DNA from: Maledivibacter sp.
GTDB lineage: Bacteria > Bacillota > Clostridia > Peptostreptococcales > Caminicellaceae
Assembly: GCA_025210375.1 (NCBI GenBank)
Contig: JAOASB010000004.1
Location: 62,001 to 126,000, forward strand
Direction: 5' to 3'
Length of the DNA stretch: 64,000 nucleotides
How positions within the stretch are numbered: position 1 is the stretch's first letter; every line of letters starts with the position of its first letter. The notes under the pieces were generated by a model. It searched no databases, was not told the DNA's origin, and saw nothing but the letters and a program-made list of their open reading frames with translations. Both the position numbers and the translations under genes were made by a program. Below, one piece after another: positions 8,586-18,100 of the stretch.

Positions 8586-8615
8586 TTTACATATAAAAAA
8601 AATTACACATATAAT
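8586..8615 (+). promoter_or_regulatory. Possible sigma-A promoter of the opp operon
   Basis: TTTACA (8586-8591) and TATAAT (8610-8615) are separated by 18 nt, about 140 nt before oppA. The leader between them contains a G-rich stretch around 8672-8687 and no riboswitch that I recognise. Confidence 0.5.
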
Positions 8616-8756
8616 TTTTTTATTCTAATATTGTCAGATATTATCAGAACATCATGAATGGAGTTGCAATATGGGGAAGGGGGGAGATATAGACAATAAG
8701 TAGCAGTACATAATCTAAAGTTTTTGATTATTATTTAAAATTGAGGGGGATTAAAA

Positions 8757-10547
8757 GTGTTTAAAAAATCATTAGTGCTTTTACTTGTATTTTGTTTAAT
8801 GTTCACATTAGCTTTATCAGGATGTTCCAAAAAGGTTGATGATGCTGGGGCGAATTCTAAAGAGCCCGAGGTTGCAAATCAAATAAGCGAAGCCGGACAA
8901 CAGGATACTCAAAATGTACAAAAGCAGGAGAGCGATAGTACAGTTCCTAATCCTGCTAAAACAAGGGATTCAAGTGATGTGCTTGTAGTAGGTAACAATG
9001 ATGGATTCAATGGTCAATTTATCGATGCCTATTATACATCAAATGCCGATAAAAATATTTCAGAATTATGTTTTAGCCCATTGTTAAGATACAATAACAA
9101 GGGTGAAATCGAAAATGTTGTTGCAAAAAGCTATGAGGTTTCAGAGGACAAAAAGACATTTACATTTCATTTAAGAGATGATATACAGTTCTCTGATGGA
9201 ACTCCACTTACAGCTAAGGATGTTGCATTTTCCTTTAATTTATTAGGGGATCCAAGCTATGATGGTCGTCATGTTACTACAGTACAAGATATGGTTGGAT
9301 TTGATGAGTACAATAAGGACGAAGAAGGTAAAATCAAATCTATTGAAGGTATAAAGGTTATAGACGAACATACGATTTCTTTTACATTTAAAGAAGCATT
9401 GAGAATAAATATTGAAAACTTTATAGGTTATGGTATCATGGCTGAGCATTTTTATGGATTTGAAAAGGGAAATACAGAAGATCTAAAGGCTAAGCAGCAT
9501 GAAATACTTGGTAGTGGCCCATATAAATTAGTTAAGTATGAACCGGGACAATTTGTTGAAGTAGAGATAAATGAAAACTATTTTGGGGAAAAGAAACCTC
9601 AAATACAAAGAATCGTAGTAAAACAAACTGAAGATGCTACTGAAACTGAAGAATTGATAGCAGGTCAAATTGATATAGTAGATGGAGAAATTGATCCAGA
9701 TAGACTAGAAATGGCTAAAGAATCTGGATTCGTGGATTTTTATCAATATCCAAGATCTGGATACGGATATTTTAGATTCAACTGTAAGGAAGCACCTACA
9801 GATGATAAAAATGTTCGTAAGGCTTTAGTATATGGTTTCGATCGTAAGTCATTTGTTGATGCCTTCTTCAAGGGATTAGCAAAACTACAAGATGTTCCTA
9901 TAAACCAAGTAGCTTGGGGATATACTAAGGAGCTTCAAGAAAAGCTTACAAGTTATGACTACAATCCAGAAGAGGCTGCTAAGCTTCTTGACGAAGCAGG
10001 CTGGAAAATGGGTGATGATGGATATAGATATAAGGATGGTAAAAAGCTTACTATTGATATGTCAGCACCATCTAAATCAGAGATGTGGGAAATGGTTGTT
10101 GGTTTAATGGCTGAAAACTACAAGCAAATTGGTGTTGAGCTTAAGCCGGGTATGATGGACTTTAACTCACTAATGGATAAGGTATATAATGAAAAAGAAG
10201 GCTTTAATATGTATAGTATGGCGACTTCATTTACTACGGTTGACCCAGCAAAGGATCTATATAGTGCTTGGCATTCTCAGTTTGACATAGTTGGAGGAGA
10301 GAATACGGCGAGATTCCATAATGAAAAGAACGATAAGCTTTTAGAGGAACTTAGAAAAGAATTTGATAAAGAAAAGGCTAAAAAGCTGTATGAAGAATGG
10401 GCAATGAATATAAATGATGAAATTCCAATATTGATTTTATATGCTAACCTTTATACAGATATGCTAAATAATAGAGTTAAGGGTTATAATCCTTCATCAA
10501 TATATAGCTGGTCAGATGATATAATTAATTTGTCTCTAGAAAAGTAA
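8757..10547 (+). CDS. oppA: Oligopeptide ABC transporter, substrate-binding lipoprotein
   Basis: This extracytoplasmic receptor of a peptide importer has 596 residues. It starts at GTG behind GAGGGGG. It has a lipoprotein signal peptide ending in the lipobox L-S-G-C, so Cys23 is the lipidated residue. An acidic, Gln/Ser-rich linker (about 25-75) follows, and then a cluster C (SBP_bac_5) binding domain with LRDDIQFSDGTPLTAKDV and GSGPYKLV. It heads an opp operon. A GC-rich hairpin after its stop probably lowers read-through into the membrane genes, a common way to make excess receptor. Whether the substrate is oligopeptide or dipeptide cannot be decided from the sequence. Confidence 0.93.
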   Translation: MFKKSLVLLLVFCLMFTLALSGCSKKVDDAGANSKEPEVANQISEAGQQDTQNVQKQESDSTVPNPAKTRDSSDVLVVGNNDGFNGQFIDAYYTSNADKNISELCFSPLLRYNNKGEIENVVAKSYEVSEDKKTFTFHLRDDIQFSDGTPLTAKDVAFSFNLLGDPSYDGRHVTTVQDMVGFDEYNKDEEGKIKSIEGIKVIDEHTISFTFKEALRINIENFIGYGIMAEHFYGFEKGNTEDLKAKQHEILGSGPYKLVKYEPGQFVEVEINENYFGEKKPQIQRIVVKQTEDATETEELIAGQIDIVDGEIDPDRLEMAKESGFVDFYQYPRSGYGYFRFNCKEAPTDDKNVRKALVYGFDRKSFVDAFFKGLAKLQDVPINQVAWGYTKELQEKLTSYDYNPEEAAKLLDEAGWKMGDDGYRYKDGKKLTIDMSAPSKSEMWEMVVGLMAENYKQIGVELKPGMMDFNSLMDKVYNEKEGFNMYSMATSFTTVDPAKDLYSAWHSQFDIVGGENTARFHNEKNDKLLEELRKEFDKEKAKKLYEEWAMNINDEIPILILYANLYTDMLNNRVKGYNPSSIYSWSDDIINLSLEK

Positions 10548-10573
10548 AAAAGCTGTATTTATAATGATATTTG

Positions 10574-10600
10574 ATGCCCGGTTTATTACCGGGCATTATT
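10574..10600 (+). terminator. Hairpin between oppA and oppB (partial terminator or stabiliser)
   Basis: A perfect 8-bp stem (ATGCCCGG with CCGGGCAT) encloses a 7-nt loop and is followed by TATTTAATAT, which is a poor U-run. It would cap the oppA mRNA 3' end or cause partial termination rather than full stop. Confidence 0.7.
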
Positions 10601-10653
10601 TAATATGACGAAAAATGTTAAATTTTCTTAACTGAATTAAAGGAGGAGATGTA

Positions 10654-11622
10654 TTGCTAAAGTATATTTTGAGAAGGCTGCTTCAGATGATTCCGGTAAT
10701 ACTTGTTATTTCAATACTTTTATTTTGTTTAGTGCAAGCTATGCCTGGAGATCCAATACAAGCCTATCTAGGAGCAAATAGCAATGTGAAGCCCGAAATA
10801 AAAGAAAGAATAAAGGCAAAGCTAGGACTTGATAAACCTAAACCTGTGCAGTATGTGATCTGGTTAAAACGTATGGTGACCGGTGATTTTGGAGAATCCA
10901 TTCAATATAAAAGACCCGTAAGTAAAGTTGTCAGTCAGTTTATATGGAATACATTTTTGCTTAATATAGTTGTTTTTATCTTAGCATTTATTATCTCTAT
11001 ACCTATAGGAATAATATGTGCTGTTAAACAATATTCTAGAACCGATAATTTTTGGACTGTATTTTCACTGATAGGTGTTTCCATGCCATCCTTTTTCTTT
11101 GGTCTACTATTAATATTTGCTTTTGCTGTTAATTTAAAGATATTTCCTATAAGTGGTATGATTACGCCGGGAAGTAATTATACTGGTCTAAAATATGCTT
11201 TAGATGTGGGCAAGCATATGGTTTTACCTGTAATTGTTCTTACTATAGGTAGTATGGCGAGCCTAGTAAGATACGTTCGTAATAGTATGCTTGAGGTTGT
11301 AAAGCAGGATTATATAAGAACAGCACGCTCTAAGGGTTTAAGAGAAAAAGTTGTTATATATAGACATGCGTTTCGTAATGCTTTAATTCCTATAGTTACT
11401 TTAATAGGTATATGGATACCGACCTTGTTCACGGGTTCAGTTATCACGGAGAAGATATTCGTTTGGCCTGGAATTGGTAAAATATTGTATGAGGGAGTCA
11501 TTATGAGAGATTATAATGTAGTAATGACCCTAAATATGTTCTTTGCTATACTAATGCTTATGGGAAATCTACTACAGGATATTGGATATGCCCTAGTTGA
11601 CCCGAGAGTTAAGGTAGAATAG
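10654..11622 (+). CDS. oppB: Oligopeptide ABC transporter permease OppB
   Basis: This is one of two membrane subunits forming the translocation path of the peptide importer. It has 322 residues with about six membrane helices. The opening MLKYILRRLLQMIPVILVIS and the cytoplasmic EAA-type loop (YIRTARSKGLREKVVIYRHA) are diagnostic of the OppB/DppB family. The start is TTG at 10654 behind AGGAGGAG. It ends 12 nt before oppC, and the spacer carries that gene's Shine-Dalgarno sequence, so the two are probably coupled in translation. Confidence 0.93.
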   Translation: MLKYILRRLLQMIPVILVISILLFCLVQAMPGDPIQAYLGANSNVKPEIKERIKAKLGLDKPKPVQYVIWLKRMVTGDFGESIQYKRPVSKVVSQFIWNTFLLNIVVFILAFIISIPIGIICAVKQYSRTDNFWTVFSLIGVSMPSFFFGLLLIFAFAVNLKIFPISGMITPGSNYTGLKYALDVGKHMVLPVIVLTIGSMASLVRYVRNSMLEVVKQDYIRTARSKGLREKVVIYRHAFRNALIPIVTLIGIWIPTLFTGSVITEKIFVWPGIGKILYEGVIMRDYNVVMTLNMFFAILMLMGNLLQDIGYALVDPRVKVE

Positions 11623-11634
11623 GAGGCTGAGCTT

Positions 11635-12558
11635 ATGAAGTCAGAAGCGATTAAGAAAACCGATGTCCAAAACAAAAACGAAGAGCAGGAAGTTATTGGA
11701 CTTTGGAAGATGGTATGGGATAATTTTAAAAAGAATAAACTAGCTGTATTTGGTTTGGTAGTAATTTCTATTTTAATACTATTAGTTATTTTAGCTCCAG
11801 TCATTACTCCCTATGAAAGGGATGCTGTAAATTTAATTAATGCTAAAAAACCCCCAAGTGCAGAGCATTGGCTAGGAACAGATGAACTAGGTAGAGACTA
11901 TTTCACTCGTATATTATATGGTGGACAAATTTCCCTTAAGGTTGGTTTGTTTTCCGTTGTAGTTTCATTAGTTTTAGGAATATTTTTTGGTGGAGTTTCA
12001 GGGTTTTATGGTGGTAAGATAGATAATATTTTAATGCGTATAGCAGAAATAATCTATTCTTTTCCATTTTTACCCCTGGCCATAACCCTATCGGCGGTTT
12101 TAGGAACCCGGGTTTCATCGCAAAATAAAATGTATATGGTTATGATTATCATAGGGGTACTGAGATTCCCAGGTCTTGCTAGGATGATAAGAGGACAGAT
12201 ACTCACTTTAAGAGAACAAGAGTTTATGCAGGCTGCAACGGCTCTAGGATTATCGGATTCCCGTAAAATATTTAGACACTTAATACCAAATACCTTTGCT
12301 TATATAATCGTAAATGCAACTCTAGGTGTTGCTGGAGCGATAATGTCTGAATCAGCACTATCCTTCTTAGGTCTTGGAGTAGTTCCTCCTATACCAACAT
12401 GGGGACAGATGGTTACATATGCTACAAGATCATACGTTTTGAAGAATATGCCTTGGCTTTGGATACCACCAGGATTCTGTATACTTATTTCCGTTATGAG
12501 TATCAATTTGATGGGTGACGGCTTAAGGGATGCAGTTGATCCAAAATCAAATCGTTAG
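11635..12558 (+). CDS. oppC: Oligopeptide ABC transporter permease OppC
   Basis: This is the second membrane subunit of the importer (307 residues). It has the N-terminal cytoplasmic extension and first helix typical of OppC_N. GTDELGRDYFTRILYGGQ follows, and then the EAA loop with EFMQAATALGLSDSRKIFRH. SESALSFLGLGV and PTWGQM near the C-terminus are further family signatures. The ATG sits behind AGGAGGCTGAG, which overlaps the oppB stop. Confidence 0.94.
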   Translation: MKSEAIKKTDVQNKNEEQEVIGLWKMVWDNFKKNKLAVFGLVVISILILLVILAPVITPYERDAVNLINAKKPPSAEHWLGTDELGRDYFTRILYGGQISLKVGLFSVVVSLVLGIFFGGVSGFYGGKIDNILMRIAEIIYSFPFLPLAITLSAVLGTRVSSQNKMYMVMIIIGVLRFPGLARMIRGQILTLREQEFMQAATALGLSDSRKIFRHLIPNTFAYIIVNATLGVAGAIMSESALSFLGLGVVPPIPTWGQMVTYATRSYVLKNMPWLWIPPGFCILISVMSINLMGDGLRDAVDPKSNR

Positions 12559-12569
12559 GAGGAATGAAA

Positions 12570-13547
12570 GTGTCAGAATACCTATTGGATGTACAGAATG
12601 TAAAAACCCACTTTTTTACTGACAAAGGCGTTGTAAAGGCAGTGGATGGTGTAAATTTTAGGATTAAAAAGGGTCAAACCCTAGGAATCGTTGGAGAATC
12701 AGGTAGTGGGAAAAGCGTTACTTCTATGTCGGTTATGCAATTGGTTGAAGAACCTGGTAAGACTGTGGAAGGAACGATAAAGTTTAGAGGTGAGAATTTA
12801 CTGGAAAAATCTATTCCACAGATACAAGCCATTCGTGGAAATGAAATTTCTATGATATTTCAGGAGCCTATGACCTCATTAAATCCTGTTTTTAAGATAG
12901 GAGAACAGATAATGGAGGTTCTGATGCTTCATCAAGATATGAGCAAGGAAGAAGCAAAAAATAAGGCTGTTGAGATGCTGAAACTCGTTGGTATACCTAG
13001 ATCTGAGAGGGTAGTGGATGATTATCCTCACCAACTTAGTGGGGGTATGCGTCAGAGAGTTATGATAGCTATGGCATTGGCATGTGAGCCGAGCTTACTT
13101 ATTGCTGATGAACCTACAACTGCTTTGGATGTTACAATACAAGCACAAATTTTGCAGCTTATGAATGACCTCAAACATAAGCTTGGAACTGCTATAATGC
13201 TCATAACCCATGACCTTGGAGTTGTTGCTCAAATGGCAGATCACGTAATAGTAATGTATTGTGGAAAAGTAGTTGAGGATGCTCCAGTCGAAGAACTGTT
13301 TGAAAATCCAAATCATCCTTACACAAAGGGATTAATGAAATCAATACCAAGTCTTGATGATGATAAAAGAAGACTTGACAGTATAGAAGGAATGGTACCA
13401 CATCCACTTCATTTACCTGAAGGATGCTATTTTGAGCCAAGATGTCCCTATGCGACAGAAAAATGTAAAACTCAGAAACCAGAATTAAAAGAAATAGCAC
13501 CGGGACACAAGGTCAGCTGTTTTATAGCAACTGAGGAGGTGAAATAA
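12570..13547 (+). CDS. oppD: Oligopeptide ABC transporter ATP-binding protein OppD
   Basis: This ATPase subunit has Walker A GESGSGKS, signature LSGGMRQR, Walker [13 protein letters not shown] and the switch His in LITHDLG. The C-terminal oligo_HPY extension contains the cysteine set [14 protein letters not shown], which in relatives binds an Fe-S cluster. GTG at 12570 is preferred because AGGAGG at 12557-12562 is 7 nt away; the ATG at 12564 is only 1 nt from it. The stop codon overlaps the start of oppF by one base. Confidence 0.93.
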   Translation: MSEYLLDVQNVKTHFFTDKGVVKAVDGVNFRIKKGQTLGIVGESGSGKSVTSMSVMQLVEEPGKTVEGTIKFRGENLLEKSIPQIQAIRGNEISMIFQEPMTSLNPVFKIGEQIMEVLMLHQDMSKEEAKNKAVEMLKLVGIPRSERVVDDYPHQLSGGMRQRVMIAMALACEPSLLIADEPTTALDVTIQAQILQLMNDLKHKLGTAIMLITHDLGVVAQMADHVIVMYCGKVVEDAPVEELFENPNHPYTKGLMKSIPSLDDDKRRLDSIEGMVPHPLHLPEGCYFEPRCPYATEKCKTQKPELKEIAPGHKVSCFIATEEVK

Positions 13548-14518
13548 TGGGGCAGGCATTATTGGAAGTAAAAAATTTAAAAAAATATTTTCCTGTAACC
13601 GGTGGTTTTTTCAAAAAGACTGTAGGCTATATTAAGGCTACCGATGATGTTTCATTTACAATAAAAGAAGGTGAAACTCTAGGTTTGGTTGGTGAATCTG
13701 GTTGTGGAAAGTCTACTACTGGTAGAGCTGTATTAAGACTGCACGAGCCCACTTCTGGAGAAATATATTATAAAGGAAAAGATGTAATAAATGCTTCAAA
13801 AAGTGAAATGCAAGAATTGAGAAGGCAAATGCAGATAGTTTTTCAAGACCCCTATAGTTCATTAAACCCAAGAATGACAGTTGGACAAATAATCAGTGAA
13901 CCTATAGTGCAGCATGGATTTATGAAAAAGGGGAAGGAACTAGAAAATAGGGTATGTCAGCTTTTAGAAAAATGCGGATTGGCAAGCTACCATATTAATC
14001 GCTATCCCCATCAGTTTTCTGGGGGACAAAGACAAAGGATTGGAATAGCTAGAGCATTGACTCTAAATCCATCATTTATTGTTGCCGATGAACCGGTATC
14101 TGCATTAGATGTTTCTATCCAATCCCAGGTGCTAAATCTAATGATGGATTTGCAGGAAGAGCTTGGACTTTCATACCTGTTTATTTCCCATGACCTTAGC
14201 GTTGTTAGACATATTAGCAATAGAGTTGGAGTTATGTATCTAGGGTCATTAGTTGAACTTTCAAGTAAGAAAGGATTATTTGAGCATCCAAAACATCCTT
14301 ATACACAGGCATTACTATCGGCTATTCCCGTTGCAAATCCTAAAGCTAAGAAAAAACAAATAATATTAAAGGGTGATATTCCAAGTAATGTAAATCCTCC
14401 ATCGGGTTGTAAATTCCATACTCGTTGTCCCTATGCCCAGAAAATATGTAAAGAGCAAGTGCCGGAATTCAGAGAGCTAGGAGATGACCATTTTGTGGCG
14501 TGTCACCTCGCGAGATAA
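13547..14518 (+). CDS. oppF: Oligopeptide ABC transporter ATP-binding protein OppF
   Basis: This is the second ATPase of the heterodimer (323 residues). It has Walker A GESGCGKS, signature FSGGQRQR, Walker [13 protein letters not shown] and switch FISHDLS. The C-terminal [14 protein letters not shown] matches the oligo_HPY cysteine cluster. The start ATG overlaps the oppD stop (TAATG), which indicates translational coupling. Its own 3' end overlaps the start region of a small membrane protein gene. Confidence 0.94.
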   Translation: MGQALLEVKNLKKYFPVTGGFFKKTVGYIKATDDVSFTIKEGETLGLVGESGCGKSTTGRAVLRLHEPTSGEIYYKGKDVINASKSEMQELRRQMQIVFQDPYSSLNPRMTVGQIISEPIVQHGFMKKGKELENRVCQLLEKCGLASYHINRYPHQFSGGQRQRIGIARALTLNPSFIVADEPVSALDVSIQSQVLNLMMDLQEELGLSYLFISHDLSVVRHISNRVGVMYLGSLVELSSKKGLFEHPKHPYTQALLSAIPVANPKAKKKQIILKGDIPSNVNPPSGCKFHTRCPYAQKICKEQVPEFRELGDDHFVACHLAR

Positions 14519-14711
14519 AAAACATAAGGAATGGGTTGAAGGACGTAAAAAGCAATTAGAAGAGGAATATGGAGAAAAACCTTTGGATGTCGGATGGAAG
14601 GATATACTTGCCATGATAATTGCCGCTTTTCAGGTGTTAGCCCCGGTGTTCCTGCTTGTGGCACTTCTTATAGCATTTGTCTTTGTGGGTTTTAATTTTC
14701 TAATAAAATAG
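14493..14711 (+). CDS. Small single-pass membrane protein overlapping oppF
   Basis: This is a short frame of about 72 residues. A charged N-terminal half rich in Lys and Glu ([19 protein letters not shown]) precedes one strong membrane segment (about residues 40-68) and the end NFLIK. TTG at 14493 is 9 nt from a TAGGAG inside oppF; an ATG at 14484 is too close to that site. The overlap with oppF and the terminator right after the stop suggest it is the last gene of the opp operon. I do not recognise a family. It could be an accessory or stabilising subunit of the transporter. Coding status is likely but not certain. Confidence 0.6.
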   Translation: MWRVTSRDKKHKEWVEGRKKQLEEEYGEKPLDVGWKDILAMIIAAFQVLAPVFLLVALLIAFVFVGFNFLIK

Positions 14712-14723
14712 AAGGTGAAAAAT

Positions 14724-14762
14724 AATGCTGATGATATTTTGTAATATACCATCAGCATTTTA
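14724..14762 (+). terminator. Terminator of the opp operon
   Basis: Arms AATGCTGATG and CATCAGCATT pair perfectly. An inner stem (ATATT with AATAT) shortens the loop, and TTTTACATTT follows. Confidence 0.8.
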
Positions 14763-14875
14763 CATTTAAAATAATTTCTATTATTAGGATAATAAGGATT
14801 TAGCTAATATTATGTTTATTTAGATATTAATTGGGTACCTTTATAATGTGAGAAGATTTATAAGGAGATGAAATA

Positions 14876-15712
14876 ATGTATATAGGATCTCATTTATCAG
14901 TATCCAAGGGATTTTTAACTGCAACGAAACAAGCAATTGATATTGGTGCAAATACATTCCAATTTTTCACTAGAAATCCAAGGGGGGCTAAGGCAAGAAA
15001 ATTAGATTTAGAAGATATAAATAATGCTGATGAATTATGTGGTCAGCACGGTTTTGGACCTCTTTTAGCCCATGCGCCCTATACATATAACTTTGCTTCA
15101 AATAAGGATAAAACTTGGGAATTAGCTAAAACATTACTCAGAGATGACTTGCAAAGACTTTCTCACTTTAAAAGCTGTAATTATTTAGTTATGCATCCTG
15201 GAAACCATCTCAATCAGGGATTAGAATACGGAATTAAAAGGATTTCCGAAGGTATAAATGAGGTTCTACAAGGCAATGAAAATACCATGATCCTATTGGA
15301 GACCATGTCGGGGAAAGGTACAGAAGTTGGATATAGATTTGAGCAATTAAAAGAAATAATAGATGCAATCAAATATAATGAAAGGATTGGAGTTTGCTTT
15401 GATACATGTCATACTTATTCGGCTGGCTATGATATTATAGATGACCTAGATATGGTTATTGAGGAGTTTGATAGAATACTTGGACTAGAAAAGTTAAAAG
15501 CAATACATCTTAATGATAGCTTGCATGAATTGGGGAGCTATAAAGATAGACATGCTCGTATAGGCGAAGGAACACTTGGATTAAATGGTATCCTAAATTT
15601 TATAAATCATCCAAAACTCATGGGAATTCCAATATTCTTAGAGACACCTAATGATATGGAAGGATATATAAGGGAAATAAAACTACTTAAATATGGTTAT
15701 AATAACAAGTAA
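14876..15712 (+). CDS. nfo: Deoxyribonuclease IV (endonuclease IV)
   Basis: This AP endonuclease of base excision repair cleaves 5' to abasic sites using a trinuclear zinc centre. The 278 residues form the expected TIM barrel. The start MYIGSHLSVSKG carries the first metal His. YLVMHPGNH, ILLETMSGKG, GVCFDTCHTYSAGYD and AIHLNDSLHELGSYKDRHARIGEG give the remaining metal ligands. The start ATG follows AAGGAGATG. It is monocistronic, with a terminator 2 nt after the stop. Confidence 0.96.
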   Translation: MYIGSHLSVSKGFLTATKQAIDIGANTFQFFTRNPRGAKARKLDLEDINNADELCGQHGFGPLLAHAPYTYNFASNKDKTWELAKTLLRDDLQRLSHFKSCNYLVMHPGNHLNQGLEYGIKRISEGINEVLQGNENTMILLETMSGKGTEVGYRFEQLKEIIDAIKYNERIGVCFDTCHTYSAGYDIIDDLDMVIEEFDRILGLEKLKAIHLNDSLHELGSYKDRHARIGEGTLGLNGILNFINHPKLMGIPIFLETPNDMEGYIREIKLLKYGYNNK

Positions 15713-15713
15713 G

Positions 15714-15741
15714 CCGATATAATATTATTATCGGTTTTTTT
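15714..15741 (+). terminator. Terminator after nfo
   Basis: The stem CCGATA with TATCGG can extend inward through AT pairs and is followed by TTTTTTTAT. Confidence 0.8.
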
Positions 15742-15806
15742 ATGTCATAAAGCTTTCTATTTTTTATGGAAAAAGACTCAAAGGTTTTATTTTTATATGA
15801 ATTTCA

Positions 15807-15852
15807 TATTATAGATATTCCAGTTAAACAGTTAATTTATACACATCAAAAA
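15807..15852 (+). repeat. Family A repeat, left half only
   Basis: Bases 15807-15840 are identical over 34 nt to 17880-17913, the left arm of the full copy after queG. Similarity fades after about 15852, and no right arm is visible before 15992. This is a truncated or decayed copy. Confidence 0.75.
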
Positions 15853-15991
15853 TCAAAACTGCTTGAAATTTTTCAAACATTCCATGAATAATATGGGATA
15901 AATAAATATTTCTATTCCTCACCATAATATTATTAAACCAAATTAATACTCAAAGCAATAGTTTGCTTTAAAAGAAAAAATAACTGGGGGA

Positions 15992-16738
15992 GTGGGATGT
16001 TTGGAGGCATTGATTTCTGCCATATTAGCAGGTCTTTCCACAGGCATAGGAACCTTGCCATTATTGTTTGTTAAAAGAATTTCAAAATCTGTGGAGGACT
16101 CTTTATTGGGTTTTGCCGCGGGGATTATGATCTTTGCTAGTTCTTTTAGCCTTATTAGGCCGGCATTAATGGAGAAAAATATTATTCAAGTTATATTGGG
16201 TTTATTGTTAGGAGCATGTATAATGGCAGTGGTGGAAGTTACAGTCCCCCATATTCATCTAGATAGATTTAAGGCCATAGATTTTAAAGATAAGGCCATG
16301 AAGAAAACTATTTTAGTTCTTATGGCTATTATTATCCATAGTATTCCTGAAGGACTTGCCATTGGGATAGGCTATTCTTCAGGAGATGCTTCTATAGGTT
16401 TAGTAATGACCATTTCTATAGCCGTACAGAATTTACCGGAAGGATTAGTTGTTTCTGCACCTCTTATAGATAAAGGATATTCCAAACTAAAGGCGATTGC
16501 CTTTGGATTCTTAGCTGGAATTGGGCAACCCTGTGGAGCCGTTTTAGGCATACTGATGGGGGAGATACTTGCTCAGTATAAGGCATTTATATTCAGTTTA
16601 GCAGCAGGTGCAATGTACTATGTAGTATCCCATGAACTCATTCCTGAAAGCCATTGTGGCGGTAATCAAATGAAAGCAACCTTTGGAGTTATATTTGGAT
16701 TTGCTACTATGTTGATAATAGATTATATGGTAAAATAG
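15992..16738 (+). CDS. ZIP-family divalent metal transporter (ZupT/GufA type)
   Basis: This is a polytopic membrane protein of 248 residues with about eight membrane segments. The ZIP metal-binding motifs are clear: HSIPEGLAIGIG in helix 4 and QNLPEGLVVS in helix 5, with SHELIPES further on. It should import zinc, iron or manganese. The start is uncertain: GTG at 15992 overlaps the G-rich Shine-Dalgarno-like stretch, and TTG at 16001 is equally plausible and would give LEALISAILAG. It is 37 nt from queG and may be cotranscribed with it. No metal-responsive operator is recognised upstream. Confidence 0.88.
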   Translation: MGCLEALISAILAGLSTGIGTLPLLFVKRISKSVEDSLLGFAAGIMIFASSFSLIRPALMEKNIIQVILGLLLGACIMAVVEVTVPHIHLDRFKAIDFKDKAMKKTILVLMAIIIHSIPEGLAIGIGYSSGDASIGLVMTISIAVQNLPEGLVVSAPLIDKGYSKLKAIAFGFLAGIGQPCGAVLGILMGEILAQYKAFIFSLAAGAMYYVVSHELIPESHCGGNQMKATFGVIFGFATMLIIDYMVK

Positions 16739-16775
16739 GTTGGGCATATTAAGAAAATAAACAAGTAGGGATTCT

Positions 16776-17900
16776 ATGATAAATAAAGAAGAAATAGTTG
16801 GATACGCTAAATCAATAGGTATAGACCTAATTGGATTTACAAAGTCACAGACTTTTAATGACTTAAAGGATATACTGAAGACAAGAGAAGAAAATGACTA
16901 CCTATCGGGATTTGAGGAGAAAAATATTGATAAAAGAATTAATCCCCATCTAACCTTGAAAAATGCTAAAACCATTATTGTTGTAGCAATGTCCTATTAT
17001 ATCAATGAAAGTGATATAAAAAGTCCTTCACATTCAAAGCTTGTTGGTAATATAACTAGAAGCTCCTGGGGAAAGGATTATCATATTGTATTAAAAGAGA
17101 AAATGAAAAGGCTTACAGAATATATTGAAAAAAAATATAATGATTTTGAGTATAAATATTTTACTGATACAGGGCCGCTGGTTGATAGGCATTTGGCATA
17201 TAAAGCAGGGATAGGATGGTATGGAAAGAATAATTGTATTATTTCTAAAGACTATGGTTCATGGATTTTTATAGGTTATATATTATGTAATTTACAAATA
17301 GAGCCCGATGATAATTTGAAAGCTAGATGTGGAAATTGTAATAAATGTATTGATGCATGTCCCACCGGTGCATTGATGGAAAACAATATTTATAATTCAA
17401 AGCTATGTATATCATATCTTACTCAAACTAAGGATGATATTCCCTATGACTTGAGGGAGAAAATGGGAAATAGCTTGTATGGTTGTGATATTTGCCAACT
17501 GGTTTGTCCCCATAATTCAGATTGTATGGAGGGTAGCCCTGAGTTTATACCAGAAAGCCATAACTATAAGCCCTATTTATTGGAATTATTAAGGCTTTCC
17601 AATAGACAGTTCAAGGAAAGGTTTGGGAACTCTGCATTGGGTTGGAGAGGAAATAATACCCTAAAAAGAAATGCCTTGATTTCTTTAGGTAATTCTGGAG
17701 ATAAAGAAGTCATAAAATATATAACAGAGTATCTAAATAGCCCCTCAATAGTTCTAAGAAAATATACTGCCTGGGCAATTATTAGACTGGATAAAGATAG
17801 GGGCAAAAAAATCTTGGATGAGCATTTAAAGCGGGAAAATGAAGGTGAAGTGATTGAAGAAATTAATAAGTTGTATATGTATTATAGATATTCCAGTTAA
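16776..17900 (+). CDS. queG: Epoxyqueuosine reductase
   Basis: This cobalamin-dependent iron-sulfur enzyme catalyses the last step of queuosine synthesis, epoxyqueuosine to queuosine in tRNA. Two 4Fe-4S motifs are visible: CGNCNKCIDACPTGA and CDICQLVCPHN. The N-terminal nitroreductase-like domain includes FTDTGPLVDR, and HEAT-like repeats fill the C-terminus (about 285-365). The need for cobalamin fits the large B12 cluster in this window. The final residues YRYSS and the TAA come from the left arm of a family A repeat, so the native C-terminus has been replaced or extended. Confidence 0.94.
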   Translation: MINKEEIVGYAKSIGIDLIGFTKSQTFNDLKDILKTREENDYLSGFEEKNIDKRINPHLTLKNAKTIIVVAMSYYINESDIKSPSHSKLVGNITRSSWGKDYHIVLKEKMKRLTEYIEKKYNDFEYKYFTDTGPLVDRHLAYKAGIGWYGKNNCIISKDYGSWIFIGYILCNLQIEPDDNLKARCGNCNKCIDACPTGALMENNIYNSKLCISYLTQTKDDIPYDLREKMGNSLYGCDICQLVCPHNSDCMEGSPEFIPESHNYKPYLLELLRLSNRQFKERFGNSALGWRGNNTLKRNALISLGNSGDKEVIKYITEYLNSPSIVLRKYTAWAIIRLDKDRGKKILDEHLKRENEGEVIEEINKLYMYYRYSS

Positions 17901-17987
17901 ACAGTTAATTTATGCATATCAAAACTCCCTAGGAACGTCGGATATTTTGATATGTATAAATTAAGTTTAACTTTTGGAAATCTATAT
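17883..17987 (+). repeat. Family A palindromic MITE-like repeat, full copy overlapping queG 3' end
   Basis: This is a 105-bp imperfect palindrome: TATAGATATTCC at the left and GGAAATCTATA at the right, with TTAATTTATGCATATCAAAA facing ATTTTGATATGTATAAATTAA. It is nearly colinear with 50159-50264. It supplies the stop codon of queG (17898-17900), and a terminator starts at its right edge. Confidence 0.88.
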
Positions 17988-17988
17988 T

Positions 17989-18019
17989 ACTGTTAGATGA
18001 TAAATCTAGCAGTTTTTTT
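17989..18019 (+). terminator. Terminator after queG
   Basis: ACTGTTAGAT pairs with ATCTAGCAGT (one G-U) around GATAA and is followed by seven Ts. It abuts the repeat. Confidence 0.9.
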
Positions 18020-18100
18020 ATTATATAAATTAAAATTTTATGAAGCAAAGTATGCATTATTGAATATTATAGAATATAGCTTCCAAAAAGGGGGGATTTT

